A stretch of DNA of 64,000 nt from Campylorhamphus procurvoides (taxonomy: Eukaryota; Chordata; Aves; Passeriformes; Dendrocolaptidae), in assembly GCA_013396655.1 (NCBI GenBank), contig WBMV01001245.1, positions 153,013 through 217,012 on the forward strand, given 5' to 3'. The stretch's first letter is position 1; every line of letters begins with the position of its first letter. The position numbers and the translations under genes were made by a program. The notes under the pieces were generated by a model, which saw only the letters and a list, made by a program, of their open reading frames with translations, did no database searches and was not told the DNA's origin. This document shows positions 57,593 to 64,000 of the stretch, piece after piece.

Positions 57593-58580
57593 GAAGATTC
57601 TATTTTCTTTAGATTCCTTAAGGTAAGTCAAAATAAATACCTTAATTATATTTTTATCTGATACAATAAAAATCTAGTAGCAAAATTAAGGTTTTTAGAA
57701 TCTTATCCTTGACTCCTGAAATGAATCAAGTCTTGCCTAGCTCGGAGGTTATAGACAAGGAGGCATGCAAGCATTTAAATAAATAAGCCAAATTAGAGCA
57801 GCCCTCTTAAGTAATTTTTATGAGAAGTCCTGCATGTGAAGCAATCCAAGCCTAAAGAAAAATTTCACAATTCTTGGCAAATTTTCCTGCAACTGGGCAA
57901 TGGGGTGTCATTTAGCCTTGTCAGGATTCAGAGATGGAGTGTGCTCCAAAGCTATCAATGAAGTATGTTTAGAATAACAAGAGTTCCTGTTCTCTTTCAA
58001 AAGGTCTGTCAGACTGATGATTGACTGTATTTTCCTTCTCAATACTTTCCTCTAGGCTTATGGGTAACCTAGTGAATTCAAAATACGGGAAAATCTCGAA
58101 TTTATACAGCATTATAGTGATCCCAGTTTTATTTTCAATTATTTTCCTAATGATTTCTAATACTGCAATTTCTAACACTGCAAATGTTTTTCTAACAACT
58201 AACTTCCTGACCTGATTTATCTGTTAAGCCAAATGTGCCATTCAGGTACTTCAAAGTGTATGCATAATGAAGTTATTTTTATGTCTTCTTTTCCTTTTAT
58301 TAAGCATTTCCCCATTATTTTTACTACTTTTCTTTATTTCTAAATATATGTCTAACAAATAAATTTATTAATATTTAAATTTAACTTATTTATTTCATAA
58401 ATAATTTTTGCTATTTATGTTATAAATAAACGGTTTATAACTAAATTCTTTTAAGTTAAAGGCGTCTTTTGTGATGTCCGTCGCTCCGTGGTTCCATGGC
58501 TGAGAGAAGACGAGCCCTTCCAGCACGCAGAATTTTTAAATACCTGCAGCTTAGGTGTTATTAGTTGATGAATCCCTAAA

Positions 58581-58700
58581 AACCCTCCGCAATTAGGGAT
58601 GGGATGGGGGCCGTCCCTGCGCGGCCGGGCGGTGCCGTTCCCGGCTCACCGCGAGGTGGCGCCGCTGCTCCGCCACCCGGCCCGAGGGGCCGTACCTGGG
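58581..58700. promoter_or_regulatory. Isolated CpG-dense patch with CTCF-like core
   Basis: I count about 16 CpG dinucleotides in roughly 110 bases, in an intron otherwise poor in CpG. At 58649-58662 the sequence CCGCGAGGTGGCGC matches the CTCF core (compare CCGCGNGGNGGCAG). It is bounded by an AT-rich block on the left and by AG/TA simple repeats on the right. Regulatory function is inferred; a remnant of a GC-rich repeat is the alternative. Confidence 0.5.
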
Positions 58701-58707
58701 TGTACAG

Positions 58708-58822
58708 GACGGAGAGAGGGAGAGAAGAGATAGATATATACATAGATATATAAAATATGGATGTATAGTGTGTATATGCATGTATAACATATAACTATAT
58801 GCAGGTCATATATATATAATAG
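58708..58822. repeat. AG- and TA-rich simple sequence
   Basis: A GAGAGAGGGAGAGAAGAGAT tract passes into ATAGATATATACATAGATAT and later CATATATATATAATAG. It is low complexity and probably length-variable. Confidence 0.85.
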
Positions 58823-59109
58823 TGCCCAGGAGATCCAACCTGTACTCAATACCTCAGCACTTCCCCAAATGCCTCTTTCCTTTCCCTGCACCCTGTGGGT
58901 GCTAGTGGTCTGTTTGTATTTCAGGAGCTGAGCACAGGGCAGGTGTGTGCCTCGAGCTGGGGCCCTGCCAGCAGCTCACACAGCCCCTTGCCACGGACAG
59001 GAGAGGTGTGCAAGGTGGGCTTTCTGCTGACAAATCCACCTGGATCTGACAACCAGAAGGCACACTTTGAAGGCAACACAAGAAATACCCAGTTCAGCTT
59101 GGAGACCTG

Positions 59110-59188
59110 GTTTGGTTTTTTTGGTTTTTTTTTCTGTGTTTTTTTTTGTTTGTTTTGTTTGGTTTTGTATTTTTTAAATTTTTTTTAA
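59110..59188. repeat. T-rich low-complexity run
   Basis: Successive runs of T broken by GG, CTGTG and GTTTG motifs. A reading frame through it gives a Phe/Leu-rich peptide that is an artefact. Confidence 0.85.
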
Positions 59189-62100
59189 CTTGGAGCTACA
59201 GTTACATGCCAGTGATTTAATAGTTGGATTGTTCTTTTGATAAGCAGCACGTGAAATTGAGGCACTTATTCCACCTTTCTCTGGCTACCTGGCAAAGGTT
59301 ATGGAAAGATGAAAATGTCTTCAAGTGCGGGCTCTGTAGATAAAAAGGACTATGGCTGATGGTACAGTGCGGTTTGCTTTATGCTGTCTCTTCATGCTTA
59401 ATTTCCTTTAGGCAAATGTACAGCATGTAGAGGTTAAAGACTTACAGAGTTGGACCTATTTAGTGAAAATTCTGACTGTACAAAACTGTTTGTACTTCCC
59501 AGAAAAGTTCCATAGATCTTACTAGAAGCTCCCCAGAATGGTATATGCATATATCAATTCAGACCTATTGCTGGGGTTCCATCTTGATCACAATAAGGTA
59601 AAAATTTATCCACGTTGGAACGTCAGTTCGTCACTTACTTGTGAAACAACATTTACTAATGTATCATTTGAAAGAACACCAAGCAATGTATCCTGTTTTG
59701 GCCAAAAGTGCTCTGCTGCAGGAAGTAACATGATAAAAGATACTGCTTTGCACCTTCTGATAAAGCGCCAAGTAAGTGGAATCCACTACTGTTTTATCCA
59801 ATGCTTGAATTTGTGCAATTTGAAATCCTAATTAAAGAAAGACTCAAGCTAGAACAATTCAGACCTCTAAAGAATGAGTTTTGTGTTAGCTTTGTAGCTG
59901 TAGAATCCAGACAATCTATCTTATTAAAAGTGCTAGTAGTTTGTCTGCAATTAAGAAGCACATAGCTCTAAGGTACGTTGAGTTTATGCTCGTGATAGGT
60001 ACTTGTGGGATCAGAGTCCTGCGTGCTGCTTGTGCTTTTCCTTTTTACTAACTACAGATGGAAGTCATGATTTCTAATCCTATGAAGTTTATGAAGTGAC
60101 TTTTATAGTTACAGTCACACTAGTAATTGTCTTCACAGCTTCAACCTGCCCTCAAAATCTCCCCACATGCTGATAAGATAAATTTAAAAAATGTAGTAAG
60201 CAGGAACAAGTTTTTCAGCTCCACAAGCCAATAACCTTTGCCCTTCAAGGGCTCAGTGTCTGCTTGGTGACTACTGCTCTGCTAAAAAAATCATATTTAA
60301 CACCTTGCAGTTGTCTGTGGACAGTCCCTGATATTAAATAGTTCAAAGCAGCCAAGACATAATAAACTCCACTTTCAGTGCAATTAAACATCAACTTAGA
60401 AACTCCTGATTATTTCATTCAATCAAGATGTACAACTTGAAACACTACATTTCATTTTTCGTTTCACCATGATTTAACAACAATGTTCAGTGGTCAGGAT
60501 AAGAAAAAGATCACGCACTTAAAAATTTTAAGAGTATTTGACAGACTGCTGGACTGAATTACAGACTGCATCCTGTATGCCTATTTACTCTTGAAAGACT
60601 TTGGTGATTTTTTAAATGCTGGATAATAATTTCTACTCTCTTCTTGACAAAATCCCTTCTCATATATTTGATTCCCTATATTTTACACTATCCAATTCTA
60701 ATTTCTAAAAACTCAAAATATTTTAAGAGATGACATAAGTGTGGAGTGAAGACAAGAGTCAGGACATAAGCTATGTATTTTTCTTATTTAATTTTTAAAC
60801 AATTGTCTGATTCATGTCTTTCACACAACTTTCTGCACATCAAGAAATCACTGGGTTATACCAAAAGTTTCCTTTCACAATTTTTTTCATTTAACTTTTC
60901 TTTCCTTGATAAATTTGATCAGCCTTCAGTTCTGTCAAGTTCATTCAGCACTTCGCATAATCCCCTATAATTTTGTTACAGAACTTGCTACTGTAAACTT
61001 CTGTTGATTTTATGAATAAATTACTAAAACACTAAACAACGGTATTTGTGAACTATGTGTTGAAGCATCTCATTATTAAAAACTGCTGTTCTCTGTGACT
61101 CAGTTATTTCAGGTCTATATAATATTTCAGGACCTGAAATTTTTTGTCAAACCATAAGTGTCATCTGCTGGATTGCCTGTCTGCTATCTTTTTATCCTGT
61201 GAAAGCATTCTAAATTGCCGGAGGTCTATGTGTCTCTTTCAGAAGTTCCTTTGATTTGACTTAAGTGATGGTTATTCAGCTGAAATCATCAGTAGGAAGT
61301 CAGCTTACCAGAAAACTTCAGTCACGAAACACCCTTTGAGCCTGCTTTGTATACCTGAATCATGCTGGCACCACCACCTCACCACTTGTATGGTCTTGAT
61401 GACTACCAGGCTGACCTTTTTATAGGTGAGCCTTTCACTCAGTGAGGACTTTCTAAAACTCCTCCAAGTCATGAAAATGTAAGTCTATATATTAGTAATT
61501 TACCTATTTCTGCTAGTGGCTCTTTCCAAGGATTCACATACCAGCAAAAAGGTGTCACTTCTCTGAGTTTCCCTATACTTAACCTCAGTGTACATGCAAC
61601 CAGAGGGCTTAACACAGCATCGTAAATGGCAGTGCACCATGGCAAAAAGCAGCATATGTGGCTGTGGCTTATTCCCACAGGGGGAGGCAAATGACTTAAA
61701 AAAGCCCCTTAACAATGAAGAAATTTGACCACACTGGACACCATGATGATGTGTATATATGTGGTTATTTTGGGATTTTTTTAGAGAAAGGTTCCTTTTA
61801 TTTTTAGTCACACATTTAAGTGAAATCAGAGTGTCTGACATAATTTTAAATACAGAAAATATGTGCTGGTTTAGCAGGCAAAAGCCAACTTACATGAACA
61901 CTCCCAAGGTAACACTGTGACTTTGTAAGAAGTGAAATCAAGGTCTGGGAATGCTACACAACTTTATCACCTGCACCTTCACATACTTCTGCTATATGCA
62001 AGTTTTTCACTAGCTACTGTTTAAATAATAAACCTTCTGCGCCACCCAGGTTCATTAATTTTAACTCTCAATGATCCAGTTTCCTTTCTGGTAACCCCTC

Positions 62101-62370
62101 CCTCCTCTTGATTTTTACCTTTTTTTTTTTTTTTAAGTTTTCCGTAAAAGACTGCCTAGGTCCAAATGGATTTAAACAACTTCATTTTGCATTTCACATT
62201 CAGACTTCTCAGTCTTCCTCTATCCTTCCACGGGATAGTTTGGCTTTTTTTCTGGAACTGCTTAATTCCATTATGTTATGACACTGTATTTAATTTACAG
62301 GACCTATTCTCTGCATTTACCAGCACCTCTTTTGAAAATGCAAATGAAGTACTATCATCTCACAGTACTG

Positions 62371-62750
62371 TCAGGGTTTCGGCCGTCTGAGGCATCCTGG
62401 TGCAGGCAGTCAGCTTATCCCCGCAGTTTCGGGAGCTGGACTGCCGGGCAGGCTGTCTAATGCGTGTGCTCCTCCCGGGGATACCCTGCGTGCAGCTCCG
62501 GCAGCACCCCTCAGCCTCCTTCGGATGTCAAGCAACAAGCACCTGGCAGCGTGCTCGGTCATGCCCCGGTGCAACACAAAGTGACAATGCCGAAGGGCAG
62601 GAGCCGGCCCTCGGCGACAGCCAGGGCGCTGGTGCTCCAGGACAGCCACACTTCACTAGCTCCTGTTTATGTCAGTAATGTGGCAAAACTGGCCCAGCCC
62701 TTGCGATTACAGCTCCTCTGAGCAGGCGGACGGACTCGCTGACAGCTGAG
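62371..62750. promoter_or_regulatory. CpG-rich patch in PTGER4 intron
   Basis: About 18 CpGs fall in 62371-62640 and about 22 by 62750, with GC clearly above the surrounding intron. There is no repeat signature I know and no conserved ORF. It could be an intronic enhancer or an alternative promoter. The call rests on composition alone. Confidence 0.4.
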
Positions 62751-63866
62751 TCCTGTTCACATGCACTTCTCTAAACTTTCTTACACTGTTTTGCATGCCC
62801 AGCTGTCCAGCTGTATTTGACATACATTGTACCTCCTCTGTGACAGACGGATCACCCCACTGACAATAAAACCTCCTTAAAACAATCCTTCCAACATGAC
62901 TTTCTGTCTGACAACCACTGTCTGGGTCCCTACACTGTGTTTGGAACATGGCAAATAAGGCAAGACAGCTATTTGTTTAATGTCTCTGAGCCAGAGGAGG
63001 ACGGGGGTTTGCCAAGCTTTATTATGGTGACTGCCAAGCAAGAACTGAGTCTTCAGCTGGTGGGTTTGGTTTGGGGTTTTTTTGTCTTGGAGATCAGGTG
63101 GAGGAATAGAAAAAAGTGGATCCTGAGTGTTCAATTTAATGACACTAATTGTATTAGCCTTTTCAGAAAACTAGCAAATGGTTATTGGTAATGTTATTTG
63201 ACATTTCAGTATGAACTCAAAGTTTATGTGGGCCAGATTCCTCCAACACTCATTTAACTGAGCCATACTCCGACAGGTGGTTCCACTGAGCTTACTCCTC
63301 CCACTGTGTGGGGAGCTCCTGGAGGGATGTCTGAGTGGGATCTACCCCAGAGATCATGCACAACTCCCTCAGGAGCAGAAGCTTAGCTCAGGTTTTGGCT
63401 GCGAAGCACTCTGAATGCTGCTGGTGCCAAGTGAACAAAGCCCTGTCCTCCCTCTGCACATCAAGGACCACCATGCAGCATGTACATTGCTGTTCAGCAA
63501 CAGTATGCACATTTTTAAAACACACTAAACATCCAGAAATGCAGACCAGACCCAGACCTCATGCATCACAAATTAATTTTGCAGGTGAACTTTAAGGTGC
63601 CTTTAGCTTTCAGTAGGATTTTGCTACGTGGATTCCAGTTGCACAGTGAAACAATCACTGCGAATTTTTGGCGCTCAATTTTAACCAACCAAAGGAGTCC
63701 AGGACTTGGGATAAGCATGCTGCTTTTTGTGTAAACAGCCTTTGAGCTATTATCAGAGTTTGTGGCACCAGCTAAATAGGAATCTGTCCTACATGCACAC
63801 ACTAGGAGGAAAAGAGACTGCAGTGTGGGTGATGGAACAGAAAAAGGGTTGCATGATGTTACTCAC

Positions 63867-64000
63867 CACCAGAGGAATGGAGCAGATGACCACCACCAGG
63901 GAAGTGGCAATGAGCAGAATGACCATCTGGATCTCTGCTCCAGCCATCCGACGGAAGCTCCGACGTCTGCGAAAGTCAGATAAACGGCTGGAGGTCGTGT
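63867..64000 (-). CDS. PTGER4: PTGER4 exon encoding intracellular loop 3 and TM6 (continues beyond window)
   Basis: On the minus strand the sequence reads TSSRLSDFRRRRSFRRMAGA, then EIQMVILLIATSLVVVICSI and PLV, ending at a GTGAGT donor (63866-63861). This is the basic third intracellular loop, the G-protein contact region, followed by the sixth transmembrane helix. It joins in frame to VRVFVNQLY of the last exon. TM1-TM5 and the start codon lie outside the window. Confidence 0.96.

Larger units (their letters stand above)
56465..63866 (-). other. PTGER4: PTGER4 intron
   Basis: 7.4-kb GT-AG intron on the minus strand between the TM6 and TM7 exons. It contains a 15-bp tandem duplication (57563), an AT-rich block (58261-58455), a CpG-dense patch with a CTCF-like core (58581-58700) and simple repeats (58708-58822). 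It also has T-rich runs (59110-59188 and 62118-62135) and a second CpG-rich patch (62371-62750). I see no coding exon and no clear transposon. Confidence 0.88.

Noticed and set aside
62400..62721. 92- and 85-codon frames in the CpG-rich patch as a new gene
   Set aside because: Frames are open in several registers due to GC content, with no known motif and no splice or start context that singles one out.

Overview
The window is vertebrate nuclear DNA and almost certainly avian. It contains large introns with GT-AG splice sites, several decayed CR1 LINE fragments in both orientations (the dominant bird retroposon), and bird-type ERVL LTRs. The three protein-coding genes are PRKAA1 (partial, + strand), TTC33 (complete apart from an assembly gap, + strand) and PTGER4 (partial, - strand). 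This is the same neighbourhood and relative orientation as human 5p13.1. From general knowledge, that block lies on the bird Z chromosome, so a Z location is inferred rather than seen.

Layout: 1-7057 holds the last four coding exons of PRKAA1 (AMPK catalytic subunit alpha-1, from late kinase domain to stop), followed by a 3'UTR to about 9250. A short intergenic gap leads to a CpG island (about 10180-10760). It carries the TTC33 promoter, a ZNF143-type motif, a probable non-coding exon 1 and a GC-rich minisatellite. TTC33 coding exons lie at 10798-11050 (interrupted by 51 N), 34122-34203, 40689-40820 and 47417-47767. Its introns of 23, 6.5 and 6.6 kb are mostly AT-rich sequence with CR1 fragments and one LTR. 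The TTC33 3' region carries a solo ERVL LTR with a target-site duplication. From about 51 to 54.7 kb I recognise no gene. PTGER4 (prostaglandin E2 receptor EP4) then runs tail-to-tail with TTC33. Its last exon is at 55871-56464, a 7.4-kb intron follows, and the 3' part of the preceding exon is at 63867-64000, where the window ends.

The genes are linked by conserved synteny rather than an operon. PRKAA1 is a metabolic stress kinase, TTC33 is a small TPR protein of poorly known role, and PTGER4 is a Gs-coupled receptor. I see no unknown multi-gene system. The least ordinary items are: a near-perfect 34-bp-arm hairpin inside a CR1 relic in TTC33 intron 2; a TTC33 assembly gap whose N length is incompatible with the reading frame; two isolated CpG-dense patches in the PTGER4 intron, one with a CTCF-like core; an unassigned LTR with its own promoter motifs; and the compound minisatellite in the TTC33 CpG island.
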